Assembly: GCA_017601225.1 (NCBI GenBank)
Contig: JAFNIX010000002.1
Location: 1-52,902, forward strand
Origin: Candidatus Brockarchaeota archaeon
Lineage (GTDB): Archaea; Thermoproteota; EX4484-205; JAAOZP01
Length of the DNA: 52,902 bases
Direction of reading: 5' to 3'
The notes under the pieces are model-generated. The model had not been told where the DNA came from, did no database searches, and saw only the letters and a program-made list of their open reading frames with translations. A program made the translations under genes and the position numbers. Positions 17,487-27,758 of the stretch are shown here, in pieces; within the stretch, counting starts at the first letter, position 1; each line of letters begins with the position of its first letter.

Positions 17487-18596
17487 CTACTTAAGGCTCA
17501 GCTGAGTCAGCCTTTCAATCAGGGCTTCGGTCAGCAAACTCCTCTTCCTGTTTAAAAGATCCCTGATGTCGCTCCTCCTCACGTAGAGCCTCTCATCCCG
17601 CTTCTCCAAGGGTAGGCTTCTAATGTCGCAGAGTAGGAGACCATGGTAGGCAGCCTCCTTCACGGCCTCCTCGTCAACAGTGTCAGCATCCAGTATAAGG
17701 ATCCTGACTCCTTTTAAGGAGAGGGCTTTAAAGATCTTCCTCAGATCCCCCTTAAGGGTTGCGGCGGCCACAACCATGCTGCCAACCTCACTCTTAGCCT
17801 TCTTCGAAGTCAGCTCTGTGAACACGTCAACCTGGAGGAGCTCGCCGGGAACATTCTCCTGCTTCCCAAGAACCTGGCTTAAGCTCGTCAGCCTACTTGC
17901 CTCCGGCGTGAAGCTTACCATGCTTTTCAACCCGGCTTCTTTAGCAGGTTTCTTAGACTCCGTTTTCCTCAGCTCGCTTCTAAGGCTTTCAAGCTTAAGC
18001 GCGAGTACCTCGACCTTCCTCCTCTCCTCAAGCAGCTGTTTCCTAAGCTGCTCCACAAGGTTTGAGTCAAAGATTTGCACAGTCGTCTGAGATAGCCGTT
18101 CCCTAATGGAGCGCTCAGGCGGAATCCCCCTGATAAGGTCGCTTTTAACCTCGTCTATGAGGGCCTCCTTAAAGTCGTTTATCCTTCTCTCCACGTTCAG
18201 CTCAATGTTTCTGAAATCGTTTTTGAAACTGTTGAAGGCTTTAAGCGCAGCGTAGAGCGCTGAAGCCTGATGCTCATCCCCAATGCTGACACTCCTTTTA
18301 GAAGTATACTCGTTGATAACGTTGATCTTTTCCTCTAACGCTTCCTCCTTCCCTGTTTCGAACACAGGCAGGTTAAGCGACTGAGCCAGCTCCCTAACAG
18401 CTCTGGGAGCCTCAGCCCTGTCGGTTGCAATCAGAACAGGATCCCCGACGCTCAACGCTTCAAGAATTATGCTGCTCCTGCTCCAGTGTCTAAGACTCTT
18501 CAGGAGAAGCAGCTCCCCGCTTAGGTTCAGTACAGCCAGGCCTGCCGTGGTCCCCGGGTCGAAGCCAACTATTGTTTTCGGCAAGCGTTTAGCCAC
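17487..18596 (-). CDS. DUF460-family archaeal protein with RNase H-like N-terminal domain
   Basis: 369 residues from a GTG start. The N-terminus TIVGFDPGTTAGLAVLNLSGE has the D-x-G-T motif of the RNase H/actin-like fold, followed by EALEEKINVINEYT and HQASALYAALKAFN, both characteristic of DUF460. The middle (about 125-225) is a predicted coiled coil (VEQLRKQLLEERRKVEVLALKLESLRSELRK). The C-terminus (KGVRILILDADTVDEEAVKEA ... LPLEKRDERLYVRRSDIRDLL) forms a second compact domain. It is shorter than many DUF460 proteins (roughly 600 or more residues). Role unknown; the family is nearly universal in archaea, and the LSm neighbour hints at RNA metabolism (inference). Confidence 0.85.
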   Translation of the reverse strand: MAKRLPKTIVGFDPGTTAGLAVLNLSGELLLLKSLRHWSRSSIILEALSVGDPVLIATDRAEAPRAVRELAQSLNLPVFETGKEEALEEKINVINEYTSKRSVSIGDEHQASALYAALKAFNSFKNDFRNIELNVERRINDFKEALIDEVKSDLIRGIPPERSIRERLSQTTVQIFDSNLVEQLRKQLLEERRKVEVLALKLESLRSELRKTESKKPAKEAGLKSMVSFTPEASRLTSLSQVLGKQENVPGELLQVDVFTELTSKKAKSEVGSMVVAAATLKGDLRKIFKALSLKGVRILILDADTVDEEAVKEAAYHGLLLCDIRSLPLEKRDERLYVRRSDIRDLLNRKRSLLTEALIERLTQLSLK

Positions 18597-18654
18597 TCGT
18601 ATCCGTTTCCCCCGTCTGCTGAGCCCTCCTTAAAAACTATTGGGACCATTCCTC

Positions 18655-19509
18655 CTAGTAGAGTGAAACATCCAGCACAGTGTCGCAACCACACTTCCTT
18701 TCCCTAGGTATAATTGGAATTGTCTCATAGATAAGCTTATTCACGTTTGCAACGTTCTCCCTCATGCTTTTAGCAACTCTTTCAGCCGTAACCGGCATTA
18801 AGCCGTATACGTCCGTGTCAGTGATGAGCGCTATGCTGAGAAAACATATCTCAGCCTCCCTAGCCAAGTATGCTTCAGACACAGCCGTCATGCCTACGAC
18901 CGAGAACCCTAGGCTCTTGTAGAAGAGTGATTCAGCCCTTGTTGAGAACCTTGGGCCCTCAATAGTTACGTAGGTGAACGATTTCCCTTCAGCCTCCTCT
19001 TCCGGCGTCGGATGAATCTTCACGTTGGGAAGCACCCTCCTGCCCGAGTCTAGGAATATCCTCCTCAGCTCCGGGCAGACAGGGTCGCTGAAGGGCACAT
19101 GCCCGACGACCCCGCCCTCGTAGAAGGAGAGGCTTCTCCTGTTCGTCGTCCTGTCGAAAAACTGGTCCACCACGACGAACTCGTAGGGTTTTATGAACTC
19201 CGGTTGAAGGCTCCCAACGGCTGCGGGGCTTATTATTCTGGTTACACCCAGCGTTTTGAAAGCCCAGACGTTAGCCCTGTAGTTAACCTTGTAAGGAGGT
19301 ATTGTGTGATGCCTGCCGTGCCTAGGCAGGAAGGCTACCTTCCTGTCTTTAACCCATCCTACTGTTACAAGGTCTGAGGGCGGCCCGTAGGGCGTGTATA
19401 CTTTAAACTGTTTAGCATCCTGGAGATAAGACGGATCATAGTTGCCTGTTCCCCCGAAAATACCTATTTCAGCTGTTTCAGGAGGCCTGTACCTTACGCT
19501 GGCACACAT
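18655..19509 (-). CDS. mtnP: S-methyl-5'-thioadenosine phosphorylase
   Basis: Splits MTA and phosphate into adenine and 5-methylthioribose-1-phosphate. 284 residues. The PNP/MTAP family motifs are all present: IGIFGGTGNYDP (phosphate loop), VYTPYGPPSD, FLPRHGRHHTIPPYKVNYRAN, VVDQFFDRT, IEGPRFSTRAES, VGMTAVSEAYLAREAEI and ITDTDVYGL. The C-terminus carries KCGCD, a C-x-C pair like the disulfide of hyperthermophilic MTAP II enzymes, suggesting heat stability. It sits 58 nt downstream of cdc48 and 58 nt upstream of the DUF460 gene on the same strand, so the three may be co-transcribed. The matching isomerase mtnA is about 8 kb away. Confidence 0.94.
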   Translation of the reverse strand: MCASVRYRPPETAEIGIFGGTGNYDPSYLQDAKQFKVYTPYGPPSDLVTVGWVKDRKVAFLPRHGRHHTIPPYKVNYRANVWAFKTLGVTRIISPAAVGSLQPEFIKPYEFVVVDQFFDRTTNRRSLSFYEGGVVGHVPFSDPVCPELRRIFLDSGRRVLPNVKIHPTPEEEAEGKSFTYVTIEGPRFSTRAESLFYKSLGFSVVGMTAVSEAYLAREAEICFLSIALITDTDVYGLMPVTAERVAKSMRENVANVNKLIYETIPIIPRERKCGCDTVLDVSLY

Positions 19510-19567
19510 GGCTTGCTCGACTAGTCTCTACAGCTGAAATAAATAAATGTTTTCTCCTCTAAAACTG

Positions 19568-21838
<2,271 letters not shown>

Positions 21839-22040
21839 TCAGCATCTCCCCTCCCGTTCACAGTTTTCAACCAAAGGATTTTCCACGAGGGGGTTTATTA
21901 AGTTTCATCGTTCATTCTTGTGAAACAAAACGGTTAAAAAGCATTCTACATGAACTTTGCAAAACCGTTTATAAATATGATGCGAACAGCGACAGAATGT
22001 TGAAAAAAGAAATAAATCCCGTCAGCCGCTTACGAGGCTG

Positions 22041-22787
22041 ATGGGTAAGCCTGACTTGGAAGAGGTGGGGGAACAGCTTAAGAAGGCTGTTAGCGCTAAA
22101 GAGTTCATTACGCTAATCTGCCTGTGTGAGGCTGATTATGTTGGAAGAGCAAGATCGTTCTTGGAGAAAGGTGAGAGACTCCTCATCATCAAGGAGGATA
22201 CTTCCTTCCTGATTCACAGGCCTTCCGGGCTTGAGCCCGTTAACTGGCAGCCTCCCCCGAATTACGTTGGGGTTACTGTCAACAGGGAACATATCGTCCT
22301 CACTGTTAAAAGGGTGAGGCTGTCTGAGAAGGTTATAGTGAGGATACACGGTGTAAAAAGCATTTTCTCAGGGAAACTTGAGGACAAGGGGGTTTTCCAA
22401 ATGTACCTGAGCGAGAAGGAGATTTCTGAAATCCTCCGCAGGCATCCTGAGCTCGTGGAGGAAGGGTTTAGAGTAACGTCTGTGGAAGCGAGGGAGAAAA
22501 CCGGGGTGGTTGACATTGTCGGGGTTGACGCGAACAACCGTAGAACAATAGTAGAAATAAAGAAGGATAGGGCGGGGTTGGAGGCTGTTAGACAGTTGGC
22601 AAGGTACGCGGTAGGCACGGGTCCAAGCGTCAGGGTTGTGCTCCTAGCCCCAGGTGTGACGGAAGGGGCTGAGAAAATGCTTAGGAGAAGAGGAATGGAG
22701 TTTAGGAGGATCAGCATGCTCGATTTGACGAAGATTCTTACGCGAGAGAAAGGCGTGGAGAACAGCTGTATTAAAAGGTTTCTCTAG
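22041..22787 (+). CDS. nucS: Endonuclease NucS (EndoMS)
   Basis: 248 residues. The N-terminal DNA-binding half contains FLEKGERLLIIKEDTSFLIHRPSG and NWQPPPNYV. The C-terminal restriction-like nuclease has the motif GVVDIVGVD...VEIKKD (D158, E172, K174) and QLARY. NucS cuts mismatched or branched DNA and serves noncanonical mismatch repair in archaea and actinobacteria, usually bound to PCNA. The last residues do not show an obvious PIP box. GAGG sits 5 nt before the ATG, within a small CAGCC/GGCTG hairpin. Convergent with the PGI/PMI gene, overlapping it by 4 nt. Confidence 0.95.
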   Translation: MGKPDLEEVGEQLKKAVSAKEFITLICLCEADYVGRARSFLEKGERLLIIKEDTSFLIHRPSGLEPVNWQPPPNYVGVTVNREHIVLTVKRVRLSEKVIVRIHGVKSIFSGKLEDKGVFQMYLSEKEISEILRRHPELVEEGFRVTSVEAREKTGVVDIVGVDANNRRTIVEIKKDRAGLEAVRQLARYAVGTGPSVRVVLLAPGVTEGAEKMLRRRGMEFRRISMLDLTKILTREKGVENSCIKRFL

Positions 22788-23929
22788 ACTTTATTTCCTT
22801 CACCAGACTTGTAAAGCCATTCTTCAAACTTTTCAGAATACCTTATTCTCTCATCATGCTTCCTCTTCAGCTCGCTTATCAGTCTAACAGGAGCAGGGTC
22901 AACCCCCCTAAGTATGGCAAGATAGTAGCTTACCCAGTCCCCCAAGATTATGGCTGAAAGCATTTCCTCAAGCATTGTTTCACCCAGTGGTTTAACAATG
23001 CTTAATCCAACACCCTCTTTTTCAATCGTTGAAACAAGCTGGTTGACGCTTTCAGCAAGATACGGGTTTTTGAAACGGCTGTCGATGAAAACAACGTGGA
23101 GAAGCTCTTTGAAATCAATCTTCTCCCATGCTTCAACCTCGTTATGATTTGCCTCCGGAAGCTGGTCACACATAGCCCTCATCTTAGCGTTCTCATTGAT
23201 CTGATCCTTATATCGCAGGGCTACGGACTTCAAGTGACCCATCGAGTATATAATGGGGAGTTTCTCATGCAGCCTAGCGGCCAGCTGCTTGGCAGGGTTC
23301 CGGCTTAAAGGGTTTTCCGGGGTAAGACTAAGATTATACGCTTCAACCAGCCTTTGCGCTTCAACCAGCTCACCCTCGCCCACCAGCGGGAAACCTATTT
23401 CCTCAGCAATCTTCAACAACGGTATGAAGAGGAGAGGTAGCGCCGACCTAGGCGTATAGCCCGATGGAACCCCTAGGAACGGTATTTTAAGCTTGGAGCA
23501 AGCCTTCTCCAGCAGACCGTTGGAGGCGATTGCGACGATGCGTGAGCCTCTCTTGTAAGCCTGCTTGAAAGACTCTAGGGTTTCCTCAGTGTTTCCGGAA
23601 TAGCTCACCGCCACCACTAGGCTGCTCTCACCAACATACTTCGGCAGGTCATAGTCTCTGACTACGGAGATGCATAGTGGGAGAATACTCTGAGAAAGGT
23701 CCTTGAAAAGGTCTCCGCCTATGGCTGAACCACCCATTCCGCAAACAATAATCTCCTTGATATTCCTGTAGTCCTCAGGGAGAGCCAGACCCCTGGATAG
23801 TGTTACTGCTTCCTTCAACAGTGACGGGAAGGAGGATATCATCCACTCCATGTTTCCCCTGTCTATCATTCTGATTGCTTCAACATTGTCAAGTGCTGAA
23901 ATGCTGTTTGAACGTGCTTCGGAATTCAA
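22784..23929 (-). CDS. Bifunctional phosphoglucose/phosphomannose isomerase
   Basis: 381 residues, somewhat longer than the roughly 300-330 of crenarchaeal enzymes. Two SIS domains: IIVCGMGGSAIGGDLF (about 61-76) and VVAVSYSGNTEETLESF (about 107-123), then GVPSGYTPRSALP and the catalytic region QLPEANHNEVEAWE. It interconverts fructose-6-P with glucose-6-P and with mannose-6-P. The TTG start is well supported by GGAGGAGG at 23938-23945, about 9 nt upstream. Divergent from the DedA-like gene. Confidence 0.94.
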   Translation of the reverse strand: MNSEARSNSISALDNVEAIRMIDRGNMEWMISSFPSLLKEAVTLSRGLALPEDYRNIKEIIVCGMGGSAIGGDLFKDLSQSILPLCISVVRDYDLPKYVGESSLVVAVSYSGNTEETLESFKQAYKRGSRIVAIASNGLLEKACSKLKIPFLGVPSGYTPRSALPLLFIPLLKIAEEIGFPLVGEGELVEAQRLVEAYNLSLTPENPLSRNPAKQLAARLHEKLPIIYSMGHLKSVALRYKDQINENAKMRAMCDQLPEANHNEVEAWEKIDFKELLHVVFIDSRFKNPYLAESVNQLVSTIEKEGVGLSIVKPLGETMLEEMLSAIILGDWVSYYLAILRGVDPAPVRLISELKRKHDERIRYSEKFEEWLYKSGEGNKV

Positions 23930-24044
23930 CCAGTTATCCTCCTCCGCTGTTTGAATAAGCGTCTCCCCTTAGGAAGTTTTTTAAAGGTTTCCTAGGCAGC
24001 TTAAGGATTAATAAGGGCTTTACGTAGGGTTTAGGAGGCATGGA

Positions 24045-24785
24045 ATGAAGCTGGACGTTAAGCTGCTGCTTTCAATAATCGTGGTCATAGCGATCATTAT
24101 AGTCAACATTATTCCAAGGGTTTTCTCCGAGTATTTCAACCAGCTTCAGGAGGCAATGTTGAAAGGAGGGTTGCTCGGCTTCTACCTGCTCATGATTATC
24201 CAATCGATCATAGCGGTTATACCTGCTGAGGCGGTGCTGATTATGAGCGGCTCAGCCTTCGGCTTCGAAGCCTCCTCGGCGGTTGGAACACTTGGACTGA
24301 TGAGCGGCGCCCTGATAAACTACGCGATAGGTTTAAAGTTTGGAAGACCCGTGGTGGAGAAGCTAGTTGGCGGGGAACAGTTGGAAAAAGTGGAGAGGCT
24401 TTTCATCAAACATGGTTTTAAAATAATCTTCGCAGCCAGATTCATACCTTGGATTTCCTTCGACGCCGTATCCTACTTCGCAGGGGCGACTGGAATAGCC
24501 TTAGCATCCTTCACCGTCGCAACCCTAATTGGAACTGTTCCGAGAGCCGTGTTCTACAGCTATATGGGTGAGAAGGTTGGGGCAAGCATCAGTGAGGGGG
24601 ACATAACGATGCTGAACTACCTGCTTCTAGCAACCCTTCTAGCAATAGTTTTCCTCATACTGGTGTCCCGGAGGGGGAAGACTAGTCGAAGGCCTGTCGA
24701 AGAAGCCGAAGAGGCATCCCTATCAACGCGATTTCTCTCCGAGACGGATTATAATCCAGCAGTCCCTCAAAGTGCAGCCTCTTAA
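24045..24785 (+). CDS. DedA/SNARE-associated (VTT-domain) membrane protein
   Basis: 246 residues with helices at about 6-26, 42-70 (PAEAVLIMSGSAFG, the conserved half-helix), 78-95 and 128-165 (FAARFIPWISFDAVSYFAGATG, the F-x-x-R-x-x-P motif), and a last helix at about 185-207. DedA/VTT proteins are lipid scramblase or transporter-like and help maintain membranes. AGGAGG lies 7 nt before the ATG. The last 104 nt, coding a hydrophilic tail of about 34 residues, overlap the 3' end of the convergent orc1/cdc6 gene. That overlap is unusual, and the tail itself has no family counterpart. Confidence 0.9.
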   Translation: MKLDVKLLLSIIVVIAIIIVNIIPRVFSEYFNQLQEAMLKGGLLGFYLLMIIQSIIAVIPAEAVLIMSGSAFGFEASSAVGTLGLMSGALINYAIGLKFGRPVVEKLVGGEQLEKVERLFIKHGFKIIFAARFIPWISFDAVSYFAGATGIALASFTVATLIGTVPRAVFYSYMGEKVGASISEGDITMLNYLLLATLLAIVFLILVSRRGKTSRRPVEEAEEASLSTRFLSETDYNPAVPQSAAS

Positions 24786-25797
24786 GCTTCTCCACCACGC
24801 CGCTATCCCTTGTTCTAACGCCGTGCTCCTCAAGCGTCTTGAAGCCCACGAAAGGCTCTTCGCAAGACTCGAAAATACGAATAAGCATCTCTACAAGCCT
24901 GCGCATTCCAGGATCCTGAGAGAAAACTGTTTTCAAGTCCGCCGGAGAAATTACGCTTTCAATCCTATACTGTGCCTCCCTCACATGCTCGGAGGAAACT
25001 CTGGCAGAGCCCTCATAGCTCGCGTTAAGCCCGCTTGCAAGCAGAAGCTCGATGCCGTACCTGGCTGAACCATATCCAAACCTTTCCGTCAGCCTACCCA
25101 TCAAGTATATCAGGGAATCGTCAACAGTGTTCTCGTTAAAAGAGAGCTCCACCCTGTCTTTCAGTATCACCGATATTTCTTCGGCACTATATGGTTTGAA
25201 GATTCTGCCTATCCTCCAGAAGAAGGAGGTTGCCCAAGAGTCTTTAACCTTGCTGGAAACATCATCTATCCCTATGAGTATCAGGATTAGCTTAACCCTC
25301 TCCTCATACTCTTCTGAAATCTTTAAAAGATCCGTGAAAAACCTGCTTCTAACCCCGCTTAGGAAGCTGTCGAAATCATCAAGGACTAGCAGGAAGCTTC
25401 TGCCTGTTTTTTCAAGGTAGTCGAAGACTGTGAACAGGAGCTCCCTGCTGCTGTATCCCCTGCCAGGTATGTTTGGCATTAGGCTCAGCGCAATCATCTG
25501 TGAGAGGGTGAAGTCGGAGGAGGCGAACCTAGTGTTTAAATGCCTGTATTCAAGCTTAATATTCCTCTGGCCGCAGTATTTTAAAACCTGTTCGGAAGCC
25601 TTCTTTACGGTAACGGTCTTACCGGAGCCGCTTGGACCGTTTAAAACAATAGCTTTCAAGGGAAGCCTGCCCTCAAGGAAACCTATTACGGTGTTGAATA
25701 TCTCAAGCTGGTGCTCCTCCCTACTGGGAAGCCTTTCCGGAATATAGCTTGCACTCAGCCTGTGGAGACCATCCTTCTTGAAAATTAGGCTCTTCAT
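24682..25797 (-). CDS. Orc1/Cdc6 replication initiator-family protein
   Basis: 371 residues. AAA+ domain with Walker A GPSGSGKT (54-61), Walker B LLVLDD (136-141) and an arginine-rich sensor region (FFWRIGRIFKPYSAEEISVIL). The C-terminal winged helix spans about 285-370 (VEMLIRIFESCEEPFVGFKTLEEH ... VVEKLKRLHFEGLLDYN). It binds origin DNA and loads MCM. Unlike many archaeal orc1/cdc6 genes it is the last gene of an operon: its ATG overlaps the dehydrogenase stop (ATGA). No ORB-like origin repeats are visible in the flanking sequence, so it may be a divergent, non-origin-adjacent paralogue. Confidence 0.92.
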   Translation of the reverse strand: MKSLIFKKDGLHRLSASYIPERLPSREEHQLEIFNTVIGFLEGRLPLKAIVLNGPSGSGKTVTVKKASEQVLKYCGQRNIKLEYRHLNTRFASSDFTLSQMIALSLMPNIPGRGYSSRELLFTVFDYLEKTGRSFLLVLDDFDSFLSGVRSRFFTDLLKISEEYEERVKLILILIGIDDVSSKVKDSWATSFFWRIGRIFKPYSAEEISVILKDRVELSFNENTVDDSLIYLMGRLTERFGYGSARYGIELLLASGLNASYEGSARVSSEHVREAQYRIESVISPADLKTVFSQDPGMRRLVEMLIRIFESCEEPFVGFKTLEEHGVRTRDSGVVEKLKRLHFEGLLDYNPSRREIALIGMPLRLLRQAFD

Positions 25798-26972
25798 CTT
25801 CCATCCGACAATAAGCGTTTAGATTCCTCTAGAACAGCATCTCCCATTTCACTCGTCTTGGAGTCCCCACCCATATCTGGAGTCCTACACCTGCCGCTCG
25901 CTAAAACGTTCTCAACAGCAGCCTCAATTATGCGGGAGGCCTCGAGCAGACGCTTATCCCCGCTTCTACTCCCCAAGTGTTCAAGCATTAGGGAGAAGGA
26001 GAGTATTGCCGCAACAGGGTTAGCGATGTTCATGCCAGCCTTATCGGGGGCGCTTCCGTGAACAGGCTCAAACACCGAAACGCCTTCAGGATTAATGTTT
26101 CCACTCGGCGCGAAACCGAGGCCACCTTGGATCGCAGCCCCAAGATCCGTTAAAATATCTCCGAACATGTTTGGGGCAACAATTATCTTGAAGCGCCCAG
26201 GGTTTAAAACCATGTGGAGCGCCGCGGCGTCAACATACATGAATTCCCTGCTAACCCTGTCACCATACTCTTCGCCCACCTTCTCAACAATCTCCCTCCA
26301 AAGGCCGTATGCTTCCGTAAGCACGTTAGCCTTGTCGACGAATGTTACGAGTTTCAAGCCCTTTCTAACAGCATATTCAAAACCGTATCTAATTATTCTT
26401 TCAGCACCCTTAGCCGATATCACCCCTATTTGAAAAGCCTCGCCGTGCCTACTTTCAACCTCAACCCTGTACCTGCTCCCCTTTGCCCCTCCGGTTTCAA
26501 CAGTATACTCGAAGACCCTTGTGCATCCTTCACAAACCCTTCCACCCATGTCGACGTAGAAATCCTCAGTGTTTTCACGTATGACTATGAAGTCAACACT
26601 ACTATTCTCAGGTATTTTCAAAGGTGTTTCAACACCTTTGAGGAGCCGGACTGGCCGGAGGTTCACGTAAAGGTCGAGCGAGGAGCGCATCCTTAGGAGA
26701 ATACCTTTCTCAAGAACACCCGGTTTAACCCTCGGGTCTCCGACAGCCCCGAAGAAAATCGCGTCGAAACCCTTCAGCCTCTTTAAAGTATAGTCTGAAA
26801 GTGTTTCACCGGTTTTAAGGTAATGGTTAGCACCATTGGGAAACTCTTCGAAAACCACCGTGATTCCCATTGCTTCAACCAAGCCGCCTCCCACTTTAAC
26901 AGCCTCCCTCACCACCTCAGGCCCAATACCATCGCCGGGCATTAAAGCAACCCTGTACGGTGACAAAGCCAT
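25794..26972 (-). CDS. Isopropylmalate/isocitrate-type NAD(P)-dependent beta-decarboxylating dehydrogenase
   Basis: About 392 residues. Starts MALSPYRVALMPGDGIGPEV, then NLRPVRLLKG, DFIVIRENTEDFYVDMGGR, VTFVDKANVLTEAYGLWRE, VAPNMFGDILTDLGAAIQGGLG and FEPVHGSAPDKAG, all hallmarks of the family. It could serve leucine synthesis (LeuB), homoisocitrate or isocitrate oxidation, or tartrate; sequence alone does not settle this. The ATG at 26972 is chosen because GAGAGGT lies 5 nt upstream. An ATG at 27008 would add 12 residues, and longer readings would run into the upstream gene. It is the middle gene of a DeoC-like, dehydrogenase, orc1 operon. Confidence 0.9.
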   Translation of the reverse strand: MALSPYRVALMPGDGIGPEVVREAVKVGGGLVEAMGITVVFEEFPNGANHYLKTGETLSDYTLKRLKGFDAIFFGAVGDPRVKPGVLEKGILLRMRSSLDLYVNLRPVRLLKGVETPLKIPENSSVDFIVIRENTEDFYVDMGGRVCEGCTRVFEYTVETGGAKGSRYRVEVESRHGEAFQIGVISAKGAERIIRYGFEYAVRKGLKLVTFVDKANVLTEAYGLWREIVEKVGEEYGDRVSREFMYVDAAALHMVLNPGRFKIIVAPNMFGDILTDLGAAIQGGLGFAPSGNINPEGVSVFEPVHGSAPDKAGMNIANPVAAILSFSLMLEHLGSRSGDKRLLEASRIIEAAVENVLASGRCRTPDMGGDSKTSEMGDAVLEESKRLLSDGR

Positions 26973-27012
26973 GTTGACCTCTCGGGGTCCGAATATATGT
27001 TTTTCCATAAAA

Positions 27013-27717
27013 CTATTTTTCAAGCCGTCTTTCAGCGTCTTCCAAAACAACGCTGTAGTCCACTGTGCATACTTTACAAACCCTGTTTTCAACAAGGTTT
27101 CGCAAGTCCCGGAGGGACCCCACTCTGCAATGGGCCTCAATCATAACATCCTGTTCGACAGTGCTCAGAATCCTCAACTCCTCAGGGTTCATGTTTCTCA
27201 AGCCGAAGCCTGATGAGACAACCACCGTGTCGAAGCCGGATGTTTCGAAAATACTGATGACCTCTCTCAACTGTTTCTCTGAAACCATGTCCATCTCGAC
27301 AACCGGTTTAACGTTTTTAAAGCCGACTAGCTGAGAAGCCTCCGCCATTCTGGAGAGCTCTGATTCGAACTCTACAATCCTACTGTCCAGATAGTTTCCC
27401 AAATTGGGGTAGAAGTATACTTCCTCAACACCATGCTCGGAGGCGAGCCTGACCTCCATCATCTTCAGCTCTATGGGCATCAGACCAGTTGGGAAAGATA
27501 TCATTGTAGATAGCTTTAGGCCAGTGTTCTCAAAAAGGGTAGAGGCCTCCCCGAGGTATGCGCTGGGTATGCAGACATACCTAACACCGTGTTTCAAAGC
27601 CCAGTTGCAAACCTCGTATATGTCGCTGGGCTTAACACCGGGTCTCACTCCGGAGGCGACTATTACCTCCTCAGGCTTGAAAACCCCAGCTCCCTGCCCT
27701 CCAGTGTCGCGTCTCAT
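27013..27717 (-). CDS. DeoC-like TIM-barrel protein lacking the aldolase catalytic residues
   Basis: 234 residues that align along their length with deoxyribose-phosphate aldolase: VCIPSAYL (for CVNPSYV), STMISFPTGLMPIELKMMEV (for VIGFPLGxNPTEVKxxEV) and VKPVVEMD (for LKVIIET). The three catalytic positions are changed: the Asp of E. coli D102 is Y101, the Schiff-base lysine (K167, in KTSTG) is V166 in VVVSSG, and the second lysine (K201) is E194 in MIEAHCRVG, where the phosphate-binding GG is also lost. It cannot be a standard DeoC. It is first in an operon with a dehydrogenase and orc1, and divergent from mtnA over 41 nt. Confidence 0.8.
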   Translation of the reverse strand: MRRDTGGQGAGVFKPEEVIVASGVRPGVKPSDIYEVCNWALKHGVRYVCIPSAYLGEASTLFENTGLKLSTMISFPTGLMPIELKMMEVRLASEHGVEEVYFYPNLGNYLDSRIVEFESELSRMAEASQLVGFKNVKPVVEMDMVSEKQLREVISIFETSGFDTVVVSSGFGLRNMNPEELRILSTVEQDVMIEAHCRVGSLRDLRNLVENRVCKVCTVDYSVVLEDAERRLEK

Positions 27718-27735
27718 CCCGGATGCTTAGGACGA

Positions 27736-27750
27736 GATAAAGATAAAAAC
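27736..27750. promoter_or_regulatory. Shared divergent promoter element (DeoC-like / mtnA)
   Basis: GATAAAGATAAAAAC is the only A+T-rich element in the 41-nt gap. It is 19-33 nt before the DeoC-like ATG on the minus strand and 26-41 nt before the downstream TTG candidates of mtnA (27777 and 27786). The two transcripts must compete for or share this site. Confidence 0.4.
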
Positions 27751-27758
27751 TTCCAGTA

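Noticed and set aside
24682..26000. Replication origin next to orc1/cdc6
   Set aside because: No repeated ORB-like motif or A+T-rich unwinding element seen; flanks are coding sequence.
26973..27140. Extended N-terminus for the dehydrogenase reaching into the DeoC-like gene
   Set aside because: Family proteins start just before YRVALMPGDG, a ribosome binding site precedes 26972, and the longer reading overlaps an existing gene.
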